Shown: in pieces, positions 4,993 through 12,897 of the stretch
How positions within the stretch are numbered: position 1 is the first letter of the stretch
How the letters are laid out: the number at the start of each line of letters is the position of its first letter
Source of the DNA: JAOAFX01 sp049700315
GTDB taxonomy: Bacteria; Hydrothermota; Tepidihabitantia; SM23-42; JAOAFX01
Length of the DNA: 13,078 bases
Assembly: GCA_049700315.1 (NCBI GenBank)
Contig: JBNAVN010000060.1
Span: 1-13,078 of the forward strand
Reading direction: 5' to 3'
Made by a program: the position numbers and the translations under genes
Notes under the pieces: generated by a model
The model's input: the letters and a program-made list of their open reading frames with translations, nothing else
What the model was told of the DNA's origin: nothing
Databases searched by the model: none

Positions 4993-7962
4993 CTACTTCA
5001 AATGAACCACCTTCTTTAAAACCATAATATCCTCTGCTTGAAACTTTATGAAGTAGATACCAGAGGGTAGTATACGACCAGAATCATCTGAACCATCCCA
5101 TAACACTGAATGCACTGAATTATTTAAACTACACTGAAAATCACTGAATAATTTTACTAATCTTCCGGTCACATCGTAGATTTTTATACTAACTACTGGG
5201 TACTGACTACTGACTACTTCCGCAAGGCTGAAGCCTTGCCCTACATTGCTCACACCATTAGTTTGATTTCGGGTATCAGGTATCAGGTACCTGATTTGTA
5301 GGTCGTTCTTGAATGGATTCGGGTAGATTTCCAATTGTAAATTGCGAATTGCAAATTGCAAATTATCAAGTTCTTCCGCTACAACATAACTTGAAAGATT
5401 GCCAACTTCCCAATCAAGCAATGAAGGAGTATTGGGAGATTTTGTTATCCGATGGAATAGTCCTTTTACTCTCAAGGTATGATAGGTCAATGTATCAACA
5501 TTTGTCAACTTAACTGTATCAACTACAAGATTTGTAAAAAACCCCGTAGCATTGCCAGGTAATATTGAATTTGGAATCAATTGCCAGGTTGTGCCGTTGT
5601 AATACTCAACCTGGATGCCAACAGAATCACTACCAGTCGCCTTATGCCAGACTACATCGCCCCATTTATTCCTTTGATAAACAACAGACAAATTATGATA
5701 AATGACCGGTGTCCCGGTCAAGGTTCCAAAATCTGATTGTGTGTATGAAGATGTAATAACCACATTATCAGTTGCACAGGCATAACCCCAGTGTGAAGAT
5801 GCTGTACTATCGCTGAAAAACCACTCAAATTGCACTGAATCACACGGCAACTGACCACTTAGGTCAATGTTTGCGGTGCCATTTGTGTTTGTAGTATATT
5901 CAGCAATATTTGTCCACGCACTCCAGCTACCACCAACCTTTTTGCGAAACTTTACACGCATCTTTTCACCACTCTGATATACCCTGAGACCATATCCGTA
6001 GTTTATCCGCAAATTTGTTGCTGATGGTGGTATGTAAATCTTTGGTGAAATCAATTCTTCATTATAATTTATTACACCATTACCTGCAGCATCATCTGAG
6101 TAATATGCATAAGCAGTACCATAATTTGGTGGTGCATAACTACCTATGTCCGATGTTGTCCCAGTAGTCCATCTGAAACCATCGTTATTTCCATCAACCC
6201 AGGTCCAGCCTGTGGGCATGCCGCTTTCAAAATTGGCATTCAAAAGGGTATCCACAATCGTCTGTCCGGAAGGCAACAGAACAACACTGTCACCCTGTAC
6301 CTGCGTTCCATTGAACATATCATAATTGAATTGTGCGCCTGTAGTTTGATACCAGGAACAGGTGTTCTGAGGCAGACTTGTGCCAATTGTAAATGAGAAT
6401 CTTTCTGTATATTGAGTCCACAATCCGGTTCCGCCAGGGTCTGTGCACTTCACCTTCCACCAGTAGGTTATCCCATTCTGTAATGGTACAGGAAAAACAA
6501 AATTCGCAATTGATCCGCTTGGATATGTAATTGTAGTCGCACTATCCGGGCTCGCAAAATTTGGATCCTCATCCCATAAAACCCGATACTGAATGTTATC
6601 TCCCTGCGGATCAGTTGAAGTAAATGAGAGGGTCGGTTGTAGCACCGGTAATCGTGCGAAATTGAAAGGTTTGATTACTGTTGGCACAGCAGGCATACCA
6701 GAAACGCCATAAGGTTTTATCAATACTGACAGAGCAGCAATCTCTGCCTTTATTACTTCTGTAGCAAACGCATTGTTATTGTATCCGGCACCGATAGTAT
6801 CATAAGTTGTGTGATAATGAGGGTTTGTGGGCCAGTAGTCTTCAATATTACACAAGCCATGATACCCATTATCATAGAATGGTTGAATATCAGAAGGGAT
6901 TGATGAAACAGTCTGTTTTACTGTGAGTAAAGTTGTGTAGGTATCAGCACAGGCGATAAAAAAATCAGCAAAAGGTATGTTGGCACTATTGGTCAAGACA
7001 TCACAATTTTCTGGTGAGGCATCAACATAAGCAATCATATCACCATTAAGAACCCCAAGAATACTATCACCATTCGCTCGGGCATTATTTGCGTAGTATT
7101 CACTACCATAAAGCCCAAATTCTTCACCGCTGAATGCAATAAATCTTGCTGAATATTCAAATAGATAATCTTTCATTACCCTTGCGGCCTCAATTGCTGC
7201 TACTGTACCACTGGCATTATCATCAGCACCAGGTGCGATATTGGGTGCCTGATTAGAGGTTGCATCAAAATGTCCATCAATGACTGCATAGATATTTGGA
7301 TACAATACTCCAAATTTTATGCCAATCACATTTGGCGCATGACCAGAAGTATGATATTGAAAATACACTGAATCACAGCCATATTCAATGAATTTGTTTC
7401 TTATCCAGTTTGCTGCTGCCATACAGGAATCATGGGTTGAATACCGGGTGCGAAAATTCTGCAATCTCCTCACAAAACTGAGCACTGTGTCAGGATTTAC
7501 CTTGTTTACAATTTCCTGGATAATCGGATTTTCACGTACCGCCGGGAACATTATTATACCTTTTCTAATCAATGGTTTGAATGAAACACGAACAATCTGT
7601 ACAGGCTCTCTGGTCAATGACAAAATAGCGCCTTCTTTGATTTTTAATAAAGAAATATTGTTGTCTGTGCTCAGCACCTTTCCATACTTAGTCAAATCAA
7701 TTTTGGTGTTGAATTGATATACAAGGTAAAAATTTCCTTCTTTTGCATTTTGTTCAAGTATTGAGTATTTAGAATCAATCATTTTCAAAATTTCTGTATC
7801 ATCAGCAATGATCAAGGCACAATTATCCAATTCCTTTATCACATTTAGACCTCGTTCAAAAAGCGGTTCAAGCCGATTTTTTCCAAGTTCTACTCTCACC
7901 AGATTTGTCCCGGCACTGCCAAAAACAAAGAGTAGCAAAAAAGACAAAATTCTATGACACAT
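4993..7962 (-). CDS. Secreted M28-family zinc aminopeptidase with C-terminal sorting domain
   Basis: The ATG at 7962 is preferred to the in-frame GTG at 7968, because AAGGGGGTGAT is well spaced for the ATG and overlaps the GTG. Numbering from this ATG, residues 1-18 (core ILSFLLLFVFG) are a signal peptide. An N-terminal region to ~150 is followed by an M28 peptidase domain (~155-415) with a complete metal and catalytic set: His231/Asp233 in DGHFD, the Asp of PGADDNASG (~247-248), Glu280-Glu281 in SGEEFGLYGS, Asp308 in NGDM and His384 in HTTYDT. An Fn3-like domain (~425-528) and a MAM-like beta-sandwich (~570-740) follow, then a T9SS-like tail (IYPNPF, IKIYDVTGRLV, LWDGSDDSGR, LPSGIYF, ending KKVVHLK). 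The family removes N-terminal residues using two zinc ions, so this enzyme would act outside the cell on peptides such as those made by the neighbouring subtilisin. Oddly, the loop before IKIYDVTGRL is lengthened by heptamer arrays and a palindrome. Confidence 0.93.
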   Translation of the reverse strand: MCHRILSFLLLFVFGSAGTNLVRVELGKNRLEPLFERGLNVIKELDNCALIIADDTEILKMIDSKYSILEQNAKEGNFYLVYQFNTKIDLTKYGKVLSTDNNISLLKIKEGAILSLTREPVQIVRVSFKPLIRKGIIMFPAVRENPIIQEIVNKVNPDTVLSFVRRLQNFRTRYSTHDSCMAAANWIRNKFIEYGCDSVYFQYHTSGHAPNVIGIKFGVLYPNIYAVIDGHFDATSNQAPNIAPGADDNASGTVAAIEAARVMKDYLFEYSARFIAFSGEEFGLYGSEYYANNARANGDSILGVLNGDMIAYVDASPENCDVLTNSANIPFADFFIACADTYTTLLTVKQTVSSIPSDIQPFYDNGYHGLCNIEDYWPTNPHYHTTYDTIGAGYNNNAFATEVIKAEIAALSVLIKPYGVSGMPAVPTVIKPFNFARLPVLQPTLSFTSTDPQGDNIQYRVLWDEDPNFASPDSATTITYPSGSIANFVFPVPLQNGITYWWKVKCTDPGGTGLWTQYTERFSFTIGTSLPQNTCSWYQTTGAQFNYDMFNGTQVQGDSVVLLPSGQTIVDTLLNANFESGMPTGWTWVDGNNDGFRWTTGTTSDIGSYAPPNYGTAYAYYSDDAAGNGVINYNEELISPKIYIPPSATNLRINYGYGLRVYQSGEKMRVKFRKKVGGSWSAWTNIAEYTTNTNGTANIDLSGQLPCDSVQFEWFFSDSTASSHWGYACATDNVVITSSYTQSDFGTLTGTPVIYHNLSVVYQRNKWGDVVWHKATGSDSVGIQVEYYNGTTWQLIPNSILPGNATGFFTNLVVDTVKLTNVDTLTYHTLRVKGLFHRITKSPNTPSLLDWEVGNLSSYVVAEELDNLQFAIRNLQLEIYPNPFKNDLQIRYLIPDTRNQTNGVSNVGQGFSLAEVVSSQYPVVSIKIYDVTGRLVKLFSDFQCSLNNSVHSVLWDGSDDSGRILPSGIYFIKFQAEDIMVLKKVVHLK
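5104..5148. repeat. Cluster of four CACTGAA copies
   Basis: CACTGAA begins at 5104, 5113, 5132 and 5142. On the coding strand TTCAGTG recurs and encodes the S-D-F-Q-C-S-L-N-N-S-V-H-S-V stretch of the M28 sorting domain. Spacing is irregular (9, 19 and 10 bases), so this is a clustered repeat rather than a clean tandem array. Confidence 0.5.
5187..5218. repeat. Heptanucleotide tandem array, TACTGAC type (4 units)
   Basis: On the plus strand the units are TACTAAC, TACTGGG, TACTGAC and TACTGAC, followed by TACT. It encodes V-V-S-S-Q-Y-P-V-V-S in the enlarged loop of the M28 sorting domain. The array at 4622-4653 is the same unit family in reverse orientation. Confidence 0.78.
5222..5239. repeat. 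GCAAGGCT / AGCCTTGC palindrome within the coding sequence
   Basis: An 8-bp perfect inverted repeat with a two-base centre (GCAAGGCT, GA, AGCCTTGC), directly next to the TACTGAC array. On the coding strand it is GGGCAAGGCTTCAGCCTTGC and encodes G-Q-G-F-S-L-A in the M28 protein. It resembles small dispersed palindromic elements, although only one copy is visible here. Confidence 0.55.
5272..5294. repeat. GGTATCA heptamer pair ending in a 12-bp palindrome
   Basis: GGTATCA occurs at 5272-5278 and 5279-5285, followed by GGTACCTGA. TCAGGTACCTGA (5283-5294) is a perfect palindrome. It encodes R-Y-L-I-P-D-T-R in the M28 sorting domain. Confidence 0.6.
5333..5367. repeat. Heptanucleotide tandem array, AATTGCA type (about 4 units)
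   Basis: On the plus strand the units are AATTGTA, AATTGCG, AATTGCA, AATTGCA and a divergent AATTATC. Three heptamers equal seven codons, and the protein shows the resulting seven-residue echo N-L-Q-F-A-I-R / N-L-Q-L-E-I-Y just before the P-N-P-F of the M28 sorting domain. Confidence 0.72.
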
Positions 7963-7974
7963 AATCACCCCCTT

Positions 7975-8006
7975 ATTTTACAAGAGCCCCTGTGATGACT
8001 TTTCAA
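7975..8006 (-). promoter_or_regulatory. Weak candidate promoter for the M28 gene
   Basis: TAAAAT (7975-7980) as a -10 box and TTGAAA (8001-8006) as a -35 box sit between the preceding terminator and the M28 start, but the 20-bp spacer is too long for a typical sigma70 promoter. The implied start site would touch the ribosome site. A promoter is expected here because a terminator lies upstream; this exact placement is uncertain. Confidence 0.25.
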
Positions 8007-8011
8007 ATCAA

Positions 8012-8038
8012 CAAATAAAATGCCCAACGGGTTGGGCA
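8012..8038 (-). terminator. Intrinsic terminator after the subtilisin gene
   Basis: On the coding strand TGCCCAAC, CC, GTTGGGCA forms an 8-bp arm pair (8021-8038), followed at once by TTTTATTTG (8012-8020). A GC-rich stem with a U-rich tail is the classic rho-independent form. It lies about 100 bp past the subtilisin stop and before the M28 start, which separates the two transcription units. Confidence 0.72.
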
Positions 8039-8091
8039 ATTACTATGGTAACTCAACTTTTGCAATGTTTTAAAAGAAAATAAGGAAACAT

Positions 8092-8127
8092 TCAGGGGCA
8101 GGGAGTAAGAATTATCCCTGCCCCTGA
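8092..8127. terminator. Strong 13-bp hairpin just after the subtilisin stop
   Basis: TCAGGGGCAGGGA (8092-8104) and TCCCTGCCCCTGA (8115-8127) are perfect complements around a 10-nt loop, starting 8 bp past the TAA. On the minus strand the tail (ATGTTTCC) is poor in U, while on the plus strand ATTTTTC follows. It may act as an mRNA 3'-end stabiliser, a weak bidirectional terminator or a dispersed palindromic repeat. Confidence 0.55.
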
Positions 8128-8135
8128 TTTTTCAT

Positions 8136-11100
8136 TTATTTCAGCAGAATCGCCTTCTTTGTATCATTGAATTTATCTGCAGTAAATTGATAGAAGTAAA
8201 TTCCCGCTGAAAGTCTGCGACCTGCATCATCTTTGCCATCCCAGATTGCAGTATAGAAACCAGGTTTCTGCTCGCCATCAATGAGTGTTCTAACAACCTG
8301 ACCAAGACAGTTGTAGATTTTTAGGGTCGCATTGCCAGTTTGGGGAATAGCATAATTGATTCTCACTATACCCTTTGTTGGATTGGGCATCGGACTTGAT
8401 AGACTGTAGGAAAGCGGAATTCCAGCATTTGATTCACCAATGCCCTGGAGTGGACGAATGTCACCGTTTATCAATGTGAATGTCCGGTAATACCAGGCTC
8501 CCCAGTTCTGTGCCCTGAATGTTGCGTTATCCCGACCACGCACAAACAATGAACAGACATTGACCGCACCAGGCACATACAGTAATCTAACTGAGCCGTT
8601 CACATCCTCAACGATTTCATCCCAGGTGCCATCACTAACCTGCATTGGCAATTCACCACTGGAATTACCAGTTGGACTCTTGGCAATGTAACTTGCTGCA
8701 CCGATTGTGCTCAATCCAGTTTCAGAATCACTCACAACCGCAGTGAATGCCAAAAGCGTATCCGTGGCAGTCACAAACTTTGGATTGTTCGCAACAACAA
8801 TGGAATTTGGAATCACCTTTGGACCCAAATCGTCATTGCCCGCAATATTTATCCGGAAGTTCGTGGTCTGGGCAAAACCCTTCATTGATGGGTACACACC
8901 TGCATCGCTCACTGTAACACGCACCCGGTATGTATTTCTGTTTTGCATTGAACTCACATTCCAGGAATACGGTGAAGTCATTCCGGTGCCGGCAACAATC
9001 GTGTACCAGGTCTGACCTGCATCAGGTGAGTATTCAATCCAGGTACTATCAATCGTTGCTCCGCCATAAGCAGTAGCAGTCCACGATATGGTTATCGGAC
9101 TTGAGGTATAAGTATTGCCACCAACTGGTGAAGACAATGTTACATCTGGATGGTCATGCCCGATGAGCCAGATGAACATATTGTTGAGAATATCTGTTCT
9201 CGTCGTGCTGTTGGGATTTGTCGTATCAATCTGGGTGATCTCAAATCCATTAAACACAACCCTTGTCCTCTGTCCACCCCAGACACCATCACCAGGAGTT
9301 CCCATATTATTTGTGGACTCCCATTTTATGCCACAGGAGTCATTAGCTGCATTGCCATGCCAGACATAGCTGCCAGTTCCTGCAGCACCGGTTCCGGAAA
9401 GCAGGATTGAATCACCTGCTGCACCCTGGCGGAATGGCTGATAAGTAACACCTGCAGTATAATTACCAGAGATCGGGTCTCCAGCAATACCCCTCAATGA
9501 ATTCCAGGAGGTAGCACTGATATCACCAATATACCGGAAATGGAGATAGTTCTTGGCAAATATTGAATCAACCCTGCTATACATCCAGGTATCCCAGCCC
9601 GCATCATGACCGGTCATTGCAAACCTTGCACCACCATCGTGATAGGTCTTTATTGTCTCTTTCTGGGCAACGGTCCAGACCGGATAGTTTTCCTGGGCAA
9701 TCTGGAAATAGACTGCCTTATACCATTTGAGATTATTTCTTGTAAACTGGCCATTGGTCAATGTCTCCCACCAGTTATAGGTCCAGCCACCGGCCTGCAA
9801 TGCCCTTTGCATAAAATCAGGATGGGCGAATTCTTCGCCCTGACAATTGTTGTTCAACAGAACAACCAGCACATCAATTCCTGCTTGGGCCTTGGTTTTG
9901 AAAGTATAATGCTGACCACCGTTATTATCACGCACCACATTACTACGGAAATCTCTTGATTCCACATCATAGTAGTAGATTGTGTTCGCGTTTAGCCCAC
10001 CAAGTTTTACCCTATGTGGTGTGCAATAAGGTGTATCAACCTGAGCAATAAGATTTAGATTACTTGGATTTGTTCCATAATAAACTTTGGAATTCGCGCC
10101 ATCATTGGTTGTCCAGCATACATCAACTGAAGTAGCGTCAATATTTTCACAATGGACATTAGAGATATGGAAATACCAGGCATCAACCGCAGCCCAGGTC
10201 GTGGAGATATATGATGGAGACGCATCAGTGTATGAAACATAGATTGTATCACCCTGACAAACCGATAGTCTGCCATCATTGTGAGTTGCACCACGGAACA
10301 GAAGTGGAATTTCACCTTTGAATACATAGGAACTCTCTGCGAGTTCAACACACTTCAGGGTCTCAGGTTGGGTCTCAATATACTTACCGGTGAGGACAAC
10401 CCTTACTGTGTCACGAATCCCAACTGCTCCGTAGTTCTGATCTTCCACCCTAACTCTGACAGTATCAATAATGAAATCGTTCGCCCGATATACTGGCTTA
10501 TCGGTCGAGACCACACCTGCGATGTTTGGAGCACTGTATGTAATGACAAGGGCAAAAGGCTGTGGTCCATAAGGCACATTCCTGCCTTCAATCCTGACAA
10601 GCCAGTCACCCGCAGTTGGTGAGTTCACCCTTACACACTCCTCAACATTGAGTGAATCCCTGTTGGCTGGATTTGCAACTGATTGACCACCTGAATACTG
10701 ATTACCACGGTAGTATGTTGCTCCAATCTGGGCGTATAGATCAAGGTCATTCACAATCTGTCTGTTGACTGCAGGATTTCCTGGATAATCGGTCCATACG
10801 ACGGTTATCTTAAGGTTAGATGCACCTGAAGGAACATTGAAGTGATAATCCTTTCTTTCACCGGTAAGAACACCTATGGTATCATCAAGAACCAGGGTCT
10901 TGCGTGAATCACCTGCAAAATAAAGCGTAGAATCAAGGTCAACACGACCCCAACCAACATTATTATCAGGGACAGTATAACCTGTAATATTCGGGTCTGC
11001 ACAATTTATCAATATCGCCTTTATCATTGCCGCACTGATATAAGACCAGACATTGCCCGCAACCTTTTTACCAGTTGGATACCAGCCTTCCCTTAAATAC

Positions 11101-12722
11101 TGTCTGACAAGTGCACCCGCACCACACGCACCAGGAGAAGACATACTTGTGCCGGACATCGAACTATAAGTAGTAGTTCCGCTTGTTGCCGAAGAAATAC
11201 TCACACCTGGAGTAAGAATCGTTGGCTTAATCCTGCCGTCATTAGTAGGACCCCTGCTTGTGGTTGTGTAATATGTTTGACAGGATGTGCTATTATAGGT
11301 GCCCCCAACTGAAACGCAATTTTTTGCAGTTGCTGGGGAACCAACTGAACCAGCGCTTGCGCTATTGCCGTTGGAAAAGAAAAGTAGATAATCTCTATGC
11401 GCCCACATAAACTGGTCTACATTCAGACTCATGCTGGTATAAGCGCCAGCCACATCTGCACCCCAGGAATTTGTGCTTGAGTAAGCCCGGATGCCATGAC
11501 TTGCATAGTATTTGTTGTAAGACCGAATATAGAGGTCATTCAGGTCACCAAATGTATAAATGGAACTACTTGTATTATCACCACAGTCATTATGATAAAG
11601 CCTTGCCATTTTGGCTATGCCATCTCGGTAATCAGTACTTAGCGTCGTATCATTACCCGCGGTCGTGCACCCAGTATGCGTCCCATGATAAGAAGCACCG
11701 GTACCATCACCAAAAACTATCTGGGCTGGTGCACCAGAATCATAGGCAACGATCTTATTGTGGGTCGGATAAACACCCCAAGTTGTGATTGCCGCACTGC
11801 CTGCCCGATGTTGATAATGCGAAGTATTTATCCCTGAATCGCAATGGTTAATTATCTCACCCTGACCAAGGATTCCCATTGCCCACATACGACGGTATGT
11901 ATTATCATTACCCGGAGGTGCAGATGAAAGATATCCACACTGGACAACCCATTGATACTGTTGATTATACATCACCGGCTGGATATAGGGCTCAATCCAG
12001 TAAATCTCTTTGATATTCGCAAGTCTGCTCAGGTCTTTTTTATTTATAACACACCAGACCATCTTATTTATACCATTATCTGAAGTAGTAATTTCACCTC
12101 TTGTCGAAATTGAGCTTATTTTATCCACAGCATAGGTCATATCAGCGTCATTGAATAGAATGATCGTCACCTTATGCTCATCCGGAACTCGATCAAATAA
12201 AGCAGAGATTTTGTAAGCGGGTTGGTAAACACCCATCCAGTTGATAGATGGGTTTGCAAGAATTGCATTCCTCTGTGCCTGTCCTTTTACTGAGACTACA
12301 AAACCATAATTTGGTATGTAGAAATGGATCTTTATTCCCTGGGATTCAAGCCATTCTCTCTCTGGTCCATAAATTGGTCCTGAGAATTGAACAATATAGT
12401 ATCCTGTTTCATCATCCTGGTACTGGGTCTTTAGACCAGCAGGCAATTCAGGCTCACCACTTTTGCCAAGGAGTCGGGTGTCAAATGAGATACCATTGGA
12501 AAAAACAATTTTCGTTGCATCGCCATAAGTCACTGGAATAAACTGCGATTTTGTCTGATTGGAAAATGCAGGGATAATGTCGGTTCGGACAACATTCTCC
12601 TTTACATTATTCCCTGGCGATTCAATTTTTACCGGCGACACCGGTGTTGTTTGTTTCTGGGTGATATTATTCGCACCCAGGGCAAAAACAAACATTATCA
12701 AGATTAGTAAGATCTTTTTCAT
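8136..12722 (-). CDS. Secreted KP-43-like subtilisin (S8) with Fn3, GATase-like, Ig-like and C-terminal sorting domains
   Basis: The start is the ATG at 12722 (AAAGGAG, then TGAAG) rather than the GTG at 12728, which overlaps the ribosome site. Numbering from this ATG: signal peptide 1-18 (MKKILLILIMFVFALGA); a propeptide-like region ~55-250 ending in YWIEPY; an S8 catalytic domain ~270-600 with Asp295 (HCDSGIN), His346 (YHGTHT), Asn453 (SNGN) and Ser526 (SGTSMSSP). A jelly-roll domain (~610-730; VVWTDYPG, NDLDL, NVPYGPQPFAL) matches the KP-43 type C-terminal barrel. Then come an Fn3-like domain (~855-945), a glutamine-amidotransferase-like fold without an obvious nucleophile Cys (~948-1195), an Ig-like domain (~1195-1290), another beta-rich segment and a T9SS-like tail (WDGKDDAGRRLSAGIYF, ending AILLK). 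It would be an extracellular endoprotease. The triad is intact, so it is probably active. It has its own promoter and terminators. Confidence 0.93.
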   Translation of the reverse strand: MKKILLILIMFVFALGANNITQKQTTPVSPVKIESPGNNVKENVVRTDIIPAFSNQTKSQFIPVTYGDATKIVFSNGISFDTRLLGKSGEPELPAGLKTQYQDDETGYYIVQFSGPIYGPEREWLESQGIKIHFYIPNYGFVVSVKGQAQRNAILANPSINWMGVYQPAYKISALFDRVPDEHKVTIILFNDADMTYAVDKISSISTRGEITTSDNGINKMVWCVINKKDLSRLANIKEIYWIEPYIQPVMYNQQYQWVVQCGYLSSAPPGNDNTYRRMWAMGILGQGEIINHCDSGINTSHYQHRAGSAAITTWGVYPTHNKIVAYDSGAPAQIVFGDGTGASYHGTHTGCTTAGNDTTLSTDYRDGIAKMARLYHNDCGDNTSSSIYTFGDLNDLYIRSYNKYYASHGIRAYSSTNSWGADVAGAYTSMSLNVDQFMWAHRDYLLFFSNGNSASAGSVGSPATAKNCVSVGGTYNSTSCQTYYTTTSRGPTNDGRIKPTILTPGVSISSATSGTTTYSSMSGTSMSSPGACGAGALVRQYLREGWYPTGKKVAGNVWSYISAAMIKAILINCADPNITGYTVPDNNVGWGRVDLDSTLYFAGDSRKTLVLDDTIGVLTGERKDYHFNVPSGASNLKITVVWTDYPGNPAVNRQIVNDLDLYAQIGATYYRGNQYSGGQSVANPANRDSLNVEECVRVNSPTAGDWLVRIEGRNVPYGPQPFALVITYSAPNIAGVVSTDKPVYRANDFIIDTVRVRVEDQNYGAVGIRDTVRVVLTGKYIETQPETLKCVELAESSYVFKGEIPLLFRGATHNDGRLSVCQGDTIYVSYTDASPSYISTTWAAVDAWYFHISNVHCENIDATSVDVCWTTNDGANSKVYYGTNPSNLNLIAQVDTPYCTPHRVKLGGLNANTIYYYDVESRDFRSNVVRDNNGGQHYTFKTKAQAGIDVLVVLLNNNCQGEEFAHPDFMQRALQAGGWTYNWWETLTNGQFTRNNLKWYKAVYFQIAQENYPVWTVAQKETIKTYHDGGARFAMTGHDAGWDTWMYSRVDSIFAKNYLHFRYIGDISATSWNSLRGIAGDPISGNYTAGVTYQPFRQGAAGDSILLSGTGAAGTGSYVWHGNAANDSCGIKWESTNNMGTPGDGVWGGQRTRVVFNGFEITQIDTTNPNSTTRTDILNNMFIWLIGHDHPDVTLSSPVGGNTYTSSPITISWTATAYGGATIDSTWIEYSPDAGQTWYTIVAGTGMTSPYSWNVSSMQNRNTYRVRVTVSDAGVYPSMKGFAQTTNFRINIAGNDDLGPKVIPNSIVVANNPKFVTATDTLLAFTAVVSDSETGLSTIGAASYIAKSPTGNSSGELPMQVSDGTWDEIVEDVNGSVRLLYVPGAVNVCSLFVRGRDNATFRAQNWGAWYYRTFTLINGDIRPLQGIGESNAGIPLSYSLSSPMPNPTKGIVRINYAIPQTGNATLKIYNCLGQVVRTLIDGEQKPGFYTAIWDGKDDAGRRLSAGIYFYQFTADKFNDTKKAILLK

Positions 12723-12736
12723 CTTCACTCCTTTCT

Positions 12737-12775
12737 TTAACTAATCCTTCTTCTAACCCCAATTGCTATAATCAT
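12737..12775 (-). CDS. Possible 12-codon upstream ORF in the subtilisin leader
   Basis: ATG at 12775 to TAA at 12737-12739 encodes MIIAIGVRRRIS. It has CAGGA about seven bases upstream. An in-frame GTG at 12793 would extend it to 18 codons, but that GTG lies inside the perfect Shine-Dalgarno sequence. Its stop falls 14 bases before the subtilisin ATG. It could be a leader peptide linked to subtilisin translation, or chance. No stalling motif or attenuator stem was found. Confidence 0.25.
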   Translation of the reverse strand: MIIAIGVRRRIS

Positions 12776-12787
12776 TTTTTTTCCTGC

Positions 12788-12799
12788 GATCACCTCCTT
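12788..12799 (-). promoter_or_regulatory. Perfect 12-nt anti-Shine-Dalgarno match in the subtilisin leader
   Basis: The coding strand reads AAGGAGGTGATC, fully complementary to the conserved 3' end of bacterial 16S rRNA. It lies 65 bases before the subtilisin ATG and 12 bases before the nearest in-leader ATG, too far for the first and long for the second. A second ordinary site (AAAGGAG) serves the subtilisin start. It may be a ribosome standby site or serve the upstream ORF. Confidence 0.5.
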
Positions 12800-12814
12800 T
12801 CTATCTAACTTAAT

Positions 12815-12842
12815 ATAATAATAAATTATTGGACACTGTCAA
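12815..12842 (-). promoter_or_regulatory. Sigma70-type promoter of the subtilisin gene
   Basis: A perfect TTGACA (12837-12842), a 16-bp AT-rich spacer and TATTAT (12815-12820, one mismatch to TATAAT). It lies between the stop of the upstream gene and the subtilisin start, and predicts a leader of about 85 nt. No convincing terminator for the upstream gene is visible before it. Confidence 0.65.
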
Positions 12843-12897
12843 TCCTCTGATATTTAACCATAATTAAATCGCCCTCAAAATCATCATTTTCAGCACT

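Noticed and set aside
5187..5367. Possible CRISPR array in the clustered repeats
   Set aside because: Units are seven bases long, directly adjacent and degenerate, with no spacers and no cas genes.
5703..5719. GACCGG-TGTC-CCGGTC inverted repeat in the M28 gene
   Set aside because: A single short copy inside a conserved domain with no related copy in the window; likely chance.
7963..7968. GTG start two codons upstream for the M28 protein (and likewise GTG at 12728 for the subtilisin)
   Set aside because: Each GTG overlaps its own Shine-Dalgarno sequence, while the following ATG is spaced correctly and begins a standard signal peptide.
8064..8092. AATGTTT/AAACATT inverted repeat between the two terminator-like hairpins
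   Set aside because: AT-rich 7-bp arms with a 15-nt loop; too weak to call.
8112..8135. Tiny ORF reading MKNQGQG just after the subtilisin stop
   Set aside because: Seven codons within the hairpin, with no ribosome site.
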